A program made the translations under genes and the position numbers. DNA of 64,000 nt from Salinigranum rubrum (GTDB lineage: Archaea > Halobacteriota > Halobacteria > Halobacteriales > Haloferacaceae): positions 2,914,001 to 2,978,000 of the forward strand of contig NZ_CP026309.1 in assembly GCF_002906575.1 (NCBI RefSeq), written 5' to 3'. This document shows, piece by piece, positions 1-8,010 of this stretch (position 1 is its first letter; each line of letters begins with the position of its first letter). The notes under the pieces were generated by a model that saw only the letters and a program-made list of their open reading frames with translations, ran no database searches and was not told the DNA's origin.

Positions 1-144
1 GCTCGCCGGTGGGAAATCGTATAAGTTCGCTCGCGGCTCACCCACGGACATGACTGGTTCCGGGTCCCGTGGCTCTCGACGGGACGACCGCGCTGCATGC
101 GACCGCAATCGAGCGGGTGAGCTACGGGCGGAGGACACGGACCG

Positions 145-1089
145 ATGACGTCAGTGACCGTCAGGCAGGCGCGGGCGGACGACGCCGCCGACGTCCGGTC
201 GTTCACGCGCGACACCTGGATCGACCGAGAGGTGGACGACTACATCCCGCGGGTGTTCGACGAGTGGGTGCGGACCGACGGCCCCGACCAGCGGACGTTC
301 GTCGCCGAGATTGACGGCCGCGTCGTCGGCCTGGCGCAGTCGGTGTTGCTCTCCGAGGACGAGGCGTGGAGCCAGGGTCTGCGCGTCGCGGCCGACGTTC
401 GAGGGAGGGCGGTCGGGTCGAAGCTCAGTCGCGCGGCGCAAGCGTGGGCGCGCGAGCGCGGCGCGACCGTCACCCGCGGGATGGTGTTCTCGTGGAACGT
501 GATGGGTCTCGGGCACGCTCGCACGAACGGGTTCGATGCCGTCACGGAGTTCCGGTGGGCGCATCCGACGCCCGACGAGGGGGCCGACCCCGCCCTCGAC
601 TCCGAGTTCGCGCCTGGATTCGAGGAGGGCGCCGACCCCGCGGCGGCGTGGCGCTTCTGGACCGACAGCGACGCGCGGACGCATCTGGCGGGCCTCGCGC
701 TCTCGACGACCGAGTCGTGGGCGCTCTGTGAACTCACCCGCGAGACGCTCCGGGAGTCGGCAGCCGAGGACGGCCTGTTCGTCGTCTCTCGAGAGGGAAC
801 GCGGGGTGTGGCGTTCCGGACACGGGAGATCGATATCGCGGGCGAAGGCGAACGCGAAGAACGACTGGCCGAGTACGGCGTCGCCGCGTGGGACACTCCG
901 AACGCTTGTGAAGCGCTCATGCGCGCAATCGCGCGAGACGCCGGGGAGCGCGGTGCCGACCGCACCCGCGTTCTGATTCCCGAGACGGCCCGCCACGTCA
1001 GTGACGTCGCCGCGGCGCGGGTCGCCGTCGCGGACGACCCCGACTTCGTGCTGGCGGCGGACCTGACCGACGGGACGCGGTTCGGCTGA
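145..1089 (+). CDS. GNAT family N-acetyltransferase
   Basis: A 314-residue protein. The first 150 residues or so form a GNAT acyl-CoA-dependent acetyltransferase fold: a beta strand containing VGLAQSVLL, then a pyrophosphate-loop-like VRGRAVGSKL, then an alpha helix and the FSWNV strand. The usual R/Q-G-x-G-x-G/A loop has Ala at its third position. The remaining 160 residues resemble a second, poorly conserved GNAT-like or accessory domain, so the protein is longer than single-domain GNATs (150-170 residues). The ATG at 145 is preceded by a purine-rich GGAGGA. A TATA-like element (CGTATAAG) lies near position 20. It is convergent with the dehydrogenase operon. The substrate cannot be deduced. 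Confidence 0.85.
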   Translation: MTSVTVRQARADDAADVRSFTRDTWIDREVDDYIPRVFDEWVRTDGPDQRTFVAEIDGRVVGLAQSVLLSEDEAWSQGLRVAADVRGRAVGSKLSRAAQAWARERGATVTRGMVFSWNVMGLGHARTNGFDAVTEFRWAHPTPDEGADPALDSEFAPGFEEGADPAAAWRFWTDSDARTHLAGLALSTTESWALCELTRETLRESAAEDGLFVVSREGTRGVAFRTREIDIAGEGEREERLAEYGVAAWDTPNACEALMRAIARDAGERGADRTRVLIPETARHVSDVAAARVAVADDPDFVLAADLTDGTRFG

Positions 1090-1113
1090 TCTTCGACTCG
1101 CACTCGCCGCGCG

Positions 1114-2082
1114 TCAGAACTCGACCGTCTCCTCGATGGCGGCCGCGATGCGCGGCGGGTGCGGGAGGTAGTAGTCCTCCATCGCCAAGAGCGGGACCGG
1201 CGTGTCGAAGCCGGTCACCCTTCGGAGGGGGGCTTCGAGGTAGATGAGCGCCCCCTCCGCGACCGTCGCGGCAACCTCGGCGCCGAACCCGCCCGACTTC
1301 GCCGCCTCGTGGACGACGACGCAGCGGCCGGTCTTCTTCACCGACTCGACGACCGTCTCGCGGTCGAACGGCGAAATCGAGCGGAGGTCGATGACCTCGG
1401 CGCTCGCGTCGAGTTCGTCGACGGCCCGGAGCGTCGGGTGCATCATCGCTCCCCACGAGACGACGGTCACGTCCGAGCCCTCCCGTCGGACCGCGGCCTC
1501 GCCCAGAGGGACGGTGTAGGACCCCTCCGATACCTCCTCGCGGAACGAGCGGTAGACCCGTTTCGGCTCCATGAACAGGACCGGGTCGGGGTCGCGGATG
1601 GCGGCGGCGAGCAGGCCCTTCGCGTCACCCGGCGTCGACGGGACGGCCACTTTCAGCCCCGGGACGTGCGCGTAGGCGGCTTCGAGGCTCTCGGAGTGGT
1701 GTTCGAGCGCCCGGACGCCCGCGCCGTACGGCGTCCGGACGACCATCGGAGCCGAGAGTCGCCCGCGAGTCCGCCAACGGATTCGGCTGGCGTTCGAGAC
1801 CAGTTGGTCGAACGCAGGGGGGAGGAAGCCGGAGAACTGTATCTCGGCGACGGGGCGGTAGCCGTGGGTCGCGAGGCCGACGGCGGCCCCGACGATGGCG
1901 ATTTCGGAGAGCGGCATGTCCCGGACGCGTTTCTCGCCGAAAGCGTCGAGGAGACCGTCCGTGGCGCGGAAGACGCCGCCCGACCGCGCGACGTCCTCGC
2001 CGAAGACGAGCGTCCGGTCGTCGCGGGCCATCTCCGTGTGGAGCGCGTCGTTGACCGCCTCGACGATGGTCGCCTTCATCAT
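1114..2082 (-). CDS. 2-oxoacid dehydrogenase E1 component, beta subunit
   Basis: Thiamine-diphosphate-dependent E1-beta subunit of the pyruvate/branched-chain 2-oxoacid dehydrogenase family, 322 residues and the usual length. It begins with the family-typical MKATIVEAVNDAL, has the transketolase-like pyrimidine-binding domain (GEDVARSGGVF, then DMPLSEIAIVGAAVG) and a C-terminal transketolase domain (VVSWGAMM, then DLRSISPFD). The ATG at 2082 overlaps the alpha-subunit stop codon, so the two are translationally coupled. No E2 or E3 gene lies nearby, so either the lipoyl components are encoded elsewhere or this E1 works in another complex. The substrate (pyruvate, branched-chain keto acid or acetoin) is unresolved. 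Confidence 0.93.
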   Translation of the reverse strand: MMKATIVEAVNDALHTEMARDDRTLVFGEDVARSGGVFRATDGLLDAFGEKRVRDMPLSEIAIVGAAVGLATHGYRPVAEIQFSGFLPPAFDQLVSNASRIRWRTRGRLSAPMVVRTPYGAGVRALEHHSESLEAAYAHVPGLKVAVPSTPGDAKGLLAAAIRDPDPVLFMEPKRVYRSFREEVSEGSYTVPLGEAAVRREGSDVTVVSWGAMMHPTLRAVDELDASAEVIDLRSISPFDRETVVESVKKTGRCVVVHEAAKSGGFGAEVAATVAEGALIYLEAPLRRVTGFDTPVPLLAMEDYYLPHPPRIAAAIEETVEF

Positions 2083-3230
2083 CCACGCTCCCGCTGGTGG
2101 ATGTACTCGGCCATCTCGGGGTGCGTGTCGAGGAAGTCGCGGTACCACGCCAACTGGGATTCGAGTTCGGGTGTGGGCTCCTCGTAGAGGTGGACGAACA
2201 TCTCGGCGAGGTCCCGGTGGGGGTAGTCGTCGGCGGCCGCGACGGCCTCGTCGAACAGTTCGTCGACCTCCGCTTGCACCCGCTCCTCGTCGACGTCGTC
2301 GAGCAACCCTCGGCCGGCGAGAAAGCCCCGGTAGCGGTCGAGCGGGTCGCGCTCGGCCCACTCGTCGACCTCCGCTTGCTCCCGATACCGGGACGGGTCG
2401 TCGCTCGTGGTGTGGGCCGCCCGGCGGTACGTCACCGCCTCGACGAGCGTCGGGCGGCCGTCGAGCGCCCGTCGGCGCGCCGTCGCCACCGCGTTGTAGA
2501 CGGCGAGGACGTCGTTCCCGTCGACTCGGATGCCGTCGACGCCGTAGGCGAGCGCCTTCTGCGCGACGGTGTCGGCCCCGGTCTGTTTCTCGAACGGCAG
2601 GGAGATGGCGTACTGGTTGTTCTGACAGAAGAACACCGCGGGGACCGACAGCACACCGGCGAGGTTGAGCCCCTCGTGGAACGCGCCCGTGGAGGTGGCC
2701 CCGTCGCCGAGGTTGGCGAACGCGACCGTGTCGTCGCCGTCCAACTGCATGCCCCAGGCCTTGCCCGTCGCGAGGGGGACGTGCGAGCCGATGGCGATGG
2801 CGACGCCGAAGACGTTGGCCCCCTCCATCCGCGACGCGTCCTCGATACCCCGCCAGTACATGACGAGGTCCCGCATCGACAGCCCGTGTAAGAGGAGCGC
2901 GCCCGCCTCCCGACCGTACGGGAAGAGCCAGTCGCCGTCGTCGAGGGCGAAGCCGCTCCCCACGATGCTGGCCTCCTGCCCGCGACCCGACGCGTAGGTC
3001 CCGAGTTGACCGCGGCGCTGGAGCTTCGTCATGCGGTCGTCGAACGTCCGCTGGAGGAGCAGCCACCGGTAGAGTTCGCGGAACTGGTCGTCCGTGAACG
3101 CGGGGACCTCCCCCTCTCTGACGGTGCCGTCGGGCGCGACCACCTGGTACGTCTCGACCGTGAGGTCCGACTGCGAGAGCCCCTCGACCGTCGGCGCTCG
3201 CTCGGAGTCGGGGCGGGTCGTTCCTCGCAT
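2079..3230 (-). CDS. 2-oxoacid dehydrogenase E1 component, alpha subunit
   Basis: Alpha subunit of a thiamine-diphosphate E1, 383 residues. The cofactor motif begins at GDGATSTGAFHEG and ends about 30 residues later at QNNQYAISLP, the expected GDG-x(n)-N signature. The phosphorylation-loop-like TTSDDPSRYR is visible. Together with the overlapping beta subunit it would decarboxylate a 2-oxoacid and transfer the acyl group to a lipoyl E2. The start lies one base from the stop of the upstream enoyl-CoA hydratase gene (3232-4002), which implies one transcript. That neighbour favours branched-chain acid catabolism over housekeeping pyruvate oxidation, but this is inference. Confidence 0.93.
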   Translation of the reverse strand: MRGTTRPDSERAPTVEGLSQSDLTVETYQVVAPDGTVREGEVPAFTDDQFRELYRWLLLQRTFDDRMTKLQRRGQLGTYASGRGQEASIVGSGFALDDGDWLFPYGREAGALLLHGLSMRDLVMYWRGIEDASRMEGANVFGVAIAIGSHVPLATGKAWGMQLDGDDTVAFANLGDGATSTGAFHEGLNLAGVLSVPAVFFCQNNQYAISLPFEKQTGADTVAQKALAYGVDGIRVDGNDVLAVYNAVATARRRALDGRPTLVEAVTYRRAAHTTSDDPSRYREQAEVDEWAERDPLDRYRGFLAGRGLLDDVDEERVQAEVDELFDEAVAAADDYPHRDLAEMFVHLYEEPTPELESQLAWYRDFLDTHPEMAEYIHQRERG

Positions 3231-3231
3231 C

Positions 3232-4002
3232 CTACTGCCACTCGGGCTCTCGGTCCTCGCGGTAGGCGGTCGTCGCCTCGACGAAGTCCTCGCCGGTCAT
3301 CGCCTCCGTCTGGAGTTCGAGGTAGCGGTCGAGGAACGCGTCGAAGTCCTGGTCGAAACACGTCAGCATCGCCTGCTTCGAGAGCCGCGCGCCCTGGGAG
3401 TTGACTCGCATGTACCGCTCCGTGAGCGCTTCGAACTCCTCGTGCATCGTCTCCTCGTCGACGAGGTGGTCGACCAGGCCGATTCGCTCCGCTTCGTCGC
3501 CGTCGACGTTGTTGCCGAGGATGACCATCTTCTTCGCCCGCCCGAGACCGATGTAGCGGGGGAGTCGGAACGTGCCGAGCCCCGGGATGATGCTCTCGTT
3601 GATGGCCGGGAGGCCCATCTCGGCCGAGTGAGTGCTGACGCGGATATCGCTGGCGAGCGCCAACTGGAGACCGCCACCGAGCGCGTAGCCGTGGATGAGA
3701 CAGAGGACGAGCGGTTCCATCGTCTCGAACCGGCGGAGCGCGCGCTCCCACGGCGGGTGGTAGCTCATATCGATCTCGTCGGCCGAGAGGTCCTTCAGGT
3801 CGATGCCGGTACAGAACGCCCGACCGGCGCCCTGGATTGTCACCAGACGGAGGTCCTCGTCGTCGGCGAGCAACTGCGAGACGGCGTCGAGGTCTCTGAC
3901 GCCGTCGTAGTGGAAGGCGTTCAACCGTTCGGTGCGGTCGAGGGTGACGTGAGCGACGTTCCCCTCCTTCTCGACGGTCAGGTGTTCGAATTCGACGTGC
4001 AT
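3232..4002 (-). CDS. Enoyl-CoA hydratase/isomerase family protein
   Basis: Crotonase-fold protein of 256 residues. The oxyanion-hole segments are visible as GAGRAFCTGIDLKDLS (about residues 54-70) and HGYALGGGLQLALASDIRV (about 108-126), followed by MGLPAINESIIPGLGTFRLPRYIG. The glutamate pair of classical hydratases is only partly evident, so the reaction may be hydration, isomerisation or hydrolysis of a CoA ester. It is first in an apparent operon with the E1-alpha and E1-beta genes, consistent with degradation of branched-chain or fatty acyl-CoA intermediates. Confidence 0.88.
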   Translation of the reverse strand: MHVEFEHLTVEKEGNVAHVTLDRTERLNAFHYDGVRDLDAVSQLLADDEDLRLVTIQGAGRAFCTGIDLKDLSADEIDMSYHPPWERALRRFETMEPLVLCLIHGYALGGGLQLALASDIRVSTHSAEMGLPAINESIIPGLGTFRLPRYIGLGRAKKMVILGNNVDGDEAERIGLVDHLVDEETMHEEFEALTERYMRVNSQGARLSKQAMLTCFDQDFDAFLDRYLELQTEAMTGEDFVEATTAYREDREPEWQ

Positions 4003-4175
4003 GGCGAGCGTGGCCGAAGACGCGCCGTTTTCACATCAATGTGCGGGGTGGTGCCACAGCGCGGGAGGTGCCGCTGATGGACGGGTCTGCACAGGAATGT
4101 GGGTCTCTGTCCTCACGGGACGCGCCGACCGCGGCCCCATTGCCCGGCGAGGGGACGAAGCCGAAGAGAGGGGGC

Positions 4176-5246
4176 TCAGTCCGCGAGCGGGACTTCCGTT
4201 CCGCTGGCCAGCGTGAGCACGTCGTCGAAGAAGCCGAGCGAGTCGTGCGGGCCGGGGTTGGCCTCGGGGTGGTACTGCCGGGTGAGGACGTTCATCTTCC
4301 CGTGTTCGAGACCCTCGGCGGTGTCGTCGTTGACGTTCACCTGCGTCACCTCTAGCTCTCCCGGATCGGCGACGGTGTAGCCGTGGTTCTGCGTGGTCAT
4401 GACGACCTGTTCGGTGTCGAGGTCGAACACGGGTTGGTTGACGCCGCGGTGTCCGAACATCATCTTTTCGGTAGAGCCGCCGAAGGCGTTGGCGACCACC
4501 TGCTGGCCGAGACAGATGCCGGCGATGGGGAGTTCACCCGTGAACGCCTCGACGAGTGCCTGAGCCTGCTCGAAGTTCTCCGGGTCGCCCGGGCCGTTCG
4601 AGATGAACAGGACGTCCGCGCCGGTCTCTTCGACCATGTCCACGGAGGCGTCGTACGGGAGCAGGTGGACGTCCGCCCCGCGGGCGGTGAGCGACGACGT
4701 GATAGAGCCCTTCGCGCCGCAGTCGACGAGGGCGACCGTCGCGTCCGAGCCGCCGTCGTCACCCGCGAAGAACTTCGGTTCGGCCGTGCTGACCTGCTTG
4801 CCGATGTCGACGTGCTCGGACATCCCCTTGCATTTCTTCAGCTCTGCTTTCGCGTCCTCGGGCGTGACGTCGTCGCCGACGGCGATGCCGCACTTCATCG
4901 CGCCCTGGTCGCGGACGCTGGTGACGACCTCTCGCGTGTCGAGATGGTCGATGGCCGGCACCGACTCGGAGTCGAGCCACTCGACGACCTCCTCGGTGAA
5001 CTCGCGTGCGATGGCGGCGCGGGGGTGGACCCGTTCGGACTCGAACCGCTCGGTTCGGACGCCGTAGTTGCCGATGAGCGGGTACGAGAACGTGAGGACC
5101 TGTTCCTCGTACGAGGGGTCTGTCAGGCTCTCCTCGTAACCGGTGTATGCGGTCGTGAACACTAGCTCGCCACGTGTGCGCCCCGGAACACGGCCACGCG
5201 CCTCGAAGACGCGGCCGTCCTCCAGTGCCAGGTAGGCGTCCGACAT
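4176..5246 (-). CDS. carA: Carbamoyl-phosphate synthase small subunit (glutamine amidotransferase)
   Basis: 356 residues. The N-terminal CPSase small-chain domain (YLALEDGRVFEARG, then VFTTAYTGYEESLTDPSY) is followed by a class I glutamine amidotransferase domain with nucleophile motif GICLGQQVVANAFGG, a TQNHGYTV segment and the catalytic His/Glu region RQYHPEANPGPHDS. It supplies ammonia from glutamine to CarB for pyrimidine and arginine synthesis; carB is not in this window. I chose the ATG at 5246 because it aligns with the family; an in-frame upstream ATG at 5258 would add only four residues. It is divergent from an Lrp-type regulator. Confidence 0.96.
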   Translation of the reverse strand: MSDAYLALEDGRVFEARGRVPGRTRGELVFTTAYTGYEESLTDPSYEEQVLTFSYPLIGNYGVRTERFESERVHPRAAIAREFTEEVVEWLDSESVPAIDHLDTREVVTSVRDQGAMKCGIAVGDDVTPEDAKAELKKCKGMSEHVDIGKQVSTAEPKFFAGDDGGSDATVALVDCGAKGSITSSLTARGADVHLLPYDASVDMVEETGADVLFISNGPGDPENFEQAQALVEAFTGELPIAGICLGQQVVANAFGGSTEKMMFGHRGVNQPVFDLDTEQVVMTTQNHGYTVADPGELEVTQVNVNDDTAEGLEHGKMNVLTRQYHPEANPGPHDSLGFFDDVLTLASGTEVPLAD

Positions 5247-5296
5247 TACGAGAATCACATGTAGGAGAGGTAATAAGCCTTACTTTCGAAGCCGAG

Positions 5297-5311
5297 TTAC
5301 GAAATTCGTAA
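5297..5311. promoter_or_regulatory. Palindrome between carA and lrp, candidate Lrp operator
   Basis: TTACGAAATTCGTAA is a perfect inverted repeat with 7-bp arms around one base. It lies 32-46 nt before the lrp ATG and 51-65 nt before the carA ATG, inside an AT-rich stretch of otherwise GC-rich DNA. The position fits an operator used by the adjacent Lrp/AsnC regulator for itself, carA or both. That function is inferred. Confidence 0.55.
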
Positions 5312-5342
5312 TTTGTAAGAGGTGAACACACTTACTCCCCGT

Positions 5343-5756
5343 ATGGACGACCTCGACCACGAGATCCTCTCGATCCTCCGACGGGACGCACGGACGCCGT
5401 ACACGGAGATCGCCGACCGCGTCGGGACGTCGGAGGGCACAGTGAGAAACCGCGTCGACAGAATGACGAAAGACGGCGTCATCGAGCGGTTCACCGTCGC
5501 CACCCGCACGGGCAACATCAAGGCGATGGTCGAAGTCTCCGTGGCGGTCGACGTGAACACGAGCGAAGTCTCGAAACGGATGGCCGAGTGGGACGACGTC
5601 GACTTCGTCTGGCAGGTGTCGGGAGAACAGGACGTCGTCCTCATCGTCGACACGGCGGACACGGCCGCCGTGAACGACCTCATCACGCGTGCGCGGGAGT
5701 TAGACGAGGTGAAGAGTACCAAGACGCGCCTTATCCTCGACGAGCGCCTCGGTTAG
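5343..5756 (+). CDS. lrp: Lrp/AsnC family transcriptional regulator
   Basis: 137 residues with the standard two-domain layout. The N-terminal winged helix-turn-helix (DLDHEILSILRRDARTPYTE, then GTSEGTVRNRVDRM) is followed by an alpha/beta RAM ligand-binding domain (VSVAVDVNTSEVSKRMAEW, then SGEQDVVLIVDTAD). Lrp proteins act as dimers or octamers sensing amino acids. I prefer the ATG at 5343 because MDDLDHEIL matches family N-termini; a GTG at 5322 would add seven residues. It is divergent from carA, with a perfect palindrome between them, suggesting control of carbamoyl phosphate supply and autoregulation. Confidence 0.92.
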   Translation: MDDLDHEILSILRRDARTPYTEIADRVGTSEGTVRNRVDRMTKDGVIERFTVATRTGNIKAMVEVSVAVDVNTSEVSKRMAEWDDVDFVWQVSGEQDVVLIVDTADTAAVNDLITRARELDEVKSTKTRLILDERLG

Positions 5757-6016
5757 AGGGAAAACAGGAGGCCGGTTGCGAGGAGGCTCGCGAGAACGAG
5801 CGCGCCGACGACGAGGCCCGTCCGGCGTCGATGGAGGCTGCGGTTCGACTCGAACGCCGAGTCGGGGCGACGTCGACCAGTCAGCGTGTAGCGTTCCTTG
5901 GCGTACTCCTGTCCGTACGGATGTTCGACCAGACCCCAGCGGGCCATGAGACCGGTGAGTCGGTGGATAGCGCGGTGTCGGAGCACCATATCCTGGTACA
6001 CACTGGCATCCGACAT
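5753..6016 (-). CDS. Small C-terminally anchored membrane protein, unknown function
   Basis: 87 residues from the ATG at 6016 (MSDASVYQDMVLRHRAIH). A charged, soluble N-terminal part is followed by one hydrophobic helix at the extreme C-terminus (GLVVGALVLASLLATGLLF). Its stop overlaps the lrp stop codon, so the two genes are convergent and touch. Codon use is normal for the window. The open frame continues upstream to about 6271, but that part reads as arginine-rich nonsense, so the shorter start is preferred. I do not recognise the family. Confidence 0.6.
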   Translation of the reverse strand: MSDASVYQDMVLRHRAIHRLTGLMARWGLVEHPYGQEYAKERYTLTGRRRPDSAFESNRSLHRRRTGLVVGALVLASLLATGLLFSL

Positions 6017-6175
6017 AACCGTTCGCCCTCGAATATCAGTCCTGATTCTCTGAGGCGGCGTCCAGAAGCGCTCCACGGGACGGCGATTCACGGTCGACCG
6101 AACGCGGCGCATCGGGGTGGTCGACCCCGTCACGCACCGAAGAGGCCTTGACCCCCCTCTTCGCACAACACGTGT

Positions 6176-6802
6176 ATGAGTGCCGACGAGGGTTGGTCCG
6201 CCTCTACGGAGTCGGACCCCGAGACCGAATCCGCCGAGTCCGCCGCCGGTGCAGGGGCAGAGACACCCCACAAGAACGCACGACAGGAGGTCATCGCGGT
6301 CGACGAGAACGACGAGTCACAGGGGCTCGTGAACCGTCTGGACGCCCACACGGGCGACGGCGTCCGCCACCGCGCGTTCACCTGCCTCGTCTTCGACGGC
6401 GAGGGGCGAATCCTCCTGGCACAGCGCGCGCCGACGAAGCGCCTCTGGGACACCCACTGGGACGGGACGGTCGCCTCCCACCCAGTCGAAGGGCAGAGCC
6501 AGAAGGAGGCGACGCGACAGCGGCTCGAAGAGGAACTCGGCGTGACCCCCGACCAGTACGGCGACCTGCGCGTCACGGACAAGTTCGAGTACAAGCGCTA
6601 CTACGAGAACGCCGGCCTCGAGTGGGAGGTGTGTGCGGTGCTGAAGGTGACGCTCGACGACACCACGCTCGACCCCGACGAGGAGGAGATCGCGGGCATG
6701 CTCTGGGCCGACTACGACCACCTCCACGACCACCCCGCGTGGTACCGGCAACTCCGGCTGTGCCCGTGGTTCGAAATCGCGATGCGGCGTGACTTCGCCT
6801 GA
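6176..6802 (+). CDS. idi: Isopentenyl-diphosphate delta-isomerase type 1 (Nudix fold), catalytic Cys replaced
   Basis: 208 residues: an acidic N-terminal extension of about 40 residues, then a Nudix-fold IPP isomerase core (HRAFTCLVFDGEGRILLAQRA). It would interconvert IPP and DMAPP for archaeal lipids and carotenoids. The segment matching the E. coli NSVCGHP active site reads GTVASHP here, so the catalytic cysteine is alanine, while the acid motif EWEVC (second Glu) and the REELG-like Nudix helix (RLEEELG) remain. The stop overlaps the start of the downstream JAMM protease by 14 nt. Haloarchaea can also carry the unrelated type 2 isomerase, so activity of this one needs testing. Confidence 0.88.
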   Translation: MSADEGWSASTESDPETESAESAAGAGAETPHKNARQEVIAVDENDESQGLVNRLDAHTGDGVRHRAFTCLVFDGEGRILLAQRAPTKRLWDTHWDGTVASHPVEGQSQKEATRQRLEEELGVTPDQYGDLRVTDKFEYKRYYENAGLEWEVCAVLKVTLDDTTLDPDEEEIAGMLWADYDHLHDHPAWYRQLRLCPWFEIAMRRDFA

Positions 6803-7196
6803 CCTGACCTTCGCGTCGGCGGTCGCCGCCCGACTGCTCGGGCACGCGCGAGCGGGCGCACCCGAGGAGGTGTGTGGCGTCCTCGGTGGCGACGGGGAGC
6901 GCGTGACACGCTCCGAGGCCGTCCCGAACGTCGCATCCAGTCCGGAGACGCGGTACGAACTCGACCCTGCCGCGACCGTCGAAGCCATCGAGCGCGTCGA
7001 GAGGGAGAGCGAGCACCTCGGCTTCTACCACTCGCATCCGCGGGGACCCCCCCGGCCGAGTGCGACCGACGAGGCCGAGGCGACCTGGACTGGCTTCGTC
7101 TACTGCATCGTCTCCCTCCCCGAGTCGCGCATCGACGCGTGGCGGTGGACCGGCGATCGGTTCGAGGCGGTGGACGTCGTGGTCGAGTCGGCGTAG
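6789..7196 (+). CDS. JAMM/MPN+ metalloprotease, desampylase JAMM1 type
   Basis: 135 residues, a minimal MPN+ domain. The zinc site is complete: EEVCGVLGG supplies the upstream Glu, and HSHPRGPPRPSATD gives the H-x-H-x7-S-x2-D signature. In Haloferax volcanii a small JAMM protein of this kind (HvJAMM1) removes ubiquitin-like SAMP proteins from conjugates and sulfur carriers. The start is a GTG at 6789 inside the end of idi, so the two are translationally coupled. A second JAMM protein of another subtype is at 56372. Confidence 0.87.
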   Translation: MTSPDLTFASAVAARLLGHARAGAPEEVCGVLGGDGERVTRSEAVPNVASSPETRYELDPAATVEAIERVERESEHLGFYHSHPRGPPRPSATDEAEATWTGFVYCIVSLPESRIDAWRWTGDRFEAVDVVVESA

Positions 7197-7273
7197 CCGT
7201 CCACAGCACCCGGCGTGACGGCCCCCGGTGGGGAGTGAAACGCCTTTGTCCGCCGCCCGCCGACCCCTCGCGT

Positions 7274-7999
7274 ATGAGTGACGGAGACGTCGGAAACGGG
7301 AGAGCCCCCGAACTGTACGACTCGCTCGACGGGCAGGTCGCGCTCGTGACGGGCGCCAACCGGGGTATCGGCGCCGAAATCGCCCGCCGACTGCGTGACC
7401 TCGGTGCGACCGTCTACGCGGGGAGTCGGAGCATGACCAACGAGGTTCCCGAGGGGACGGAGCGCGTCCTCCTCGACGTCACGCAGGAGGGTGACGTCGA
7501 GGGAGCCGTCGACGGTATCTTTCAGGAGGTGGGTCGCCTCGACGTCCTCGTGAACAACGCGGGTGTCATGGACTCCGAGGGTGACGTCGTCGCAACTCCG
7601 ACAGCGGAACTCGACCGGTCCCTCGCGGTCAACCTCCGCGGGCCGATGCTCTTGTGTAAACACGCGGTCCCCCTACTCCTCCAGAACGACGGCGGCCGCG
7701 TCGTCAACCTCTCGTCGGGGATGGGCGCGCTCGGAGAAGGCCAGAGCGGCGGCTCACCCGGTTACCGCATCTCGAAAACCGGGCTGAACGGGCTCACGGT
7801 CTACCTCGACGGCGAGTACGGCGGCGACGGCCTCCTCGCCAACGCGGTCTGTCCCGGCTGGGTCCGGACCGACATGGGCGGCGAGGGCGCGTCGAAATCC
7901 GTCGAGGCGGGCGCCGAGACGCCAGTGTGGCTCTGTCGGTTCCGGCCCGGTTCTCCCTCGGGTCGGTTCTGGCGGAACGAGCGCGTCATCGACTGGTAG
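7274..7999 (+). CDS. Short-chain dehydrogenase/reductase
   Basis: 241 residues of the classical SDR family. Visible are the cofactor motif TGANRGIG, the NNAG motif (LVNNAGVMD), the active-site Ser segment VVNLSSGMGA, and the catalytic Tyr/Lys in YRISKTG. The ANAVCPGWVRTDMGG segment is typical of carbonyl reductase-like SDRs. The substrate is unknown. The ATG at 7274 follows a gap of 77 nt after the JAMM gene, so it may have its own promoter. It is convergent with kynU. Confidence 0.92.
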   Translation: MSDGDVGNGRAPELYDSLDGQVALVTGANRGIGAEIARRLRDLGATVYAGSRSMTNEVPEGTERVLLDVTQEGDVEGAVDGIFQEVGRLDVLVNNAGVMDSEGDVVATPTAELDRSLAVNLRGPMLLCKHAVPLLLQNDGGRVVNLSSGMGALGEGQSGGSPGYRISKTGLNGLTVYLDGEYGGDGLLANAVCPGWVRTDMGGEGASKSVEAGAETPVWLCRFRPGSPSGRFWRNERVIDW

Positions 8000-8010
8000 C
8001 GGGAGAGAAA

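Noticed and set aside
1114-3066. A 650-residue fusion of E1-alpha region and E1-beta in one frame
   Set aside because: The upstream part is the shifted frame of E1-alpha and reads as arginine-rich nonsense; the true E1-beta start is the ATG at 2082.
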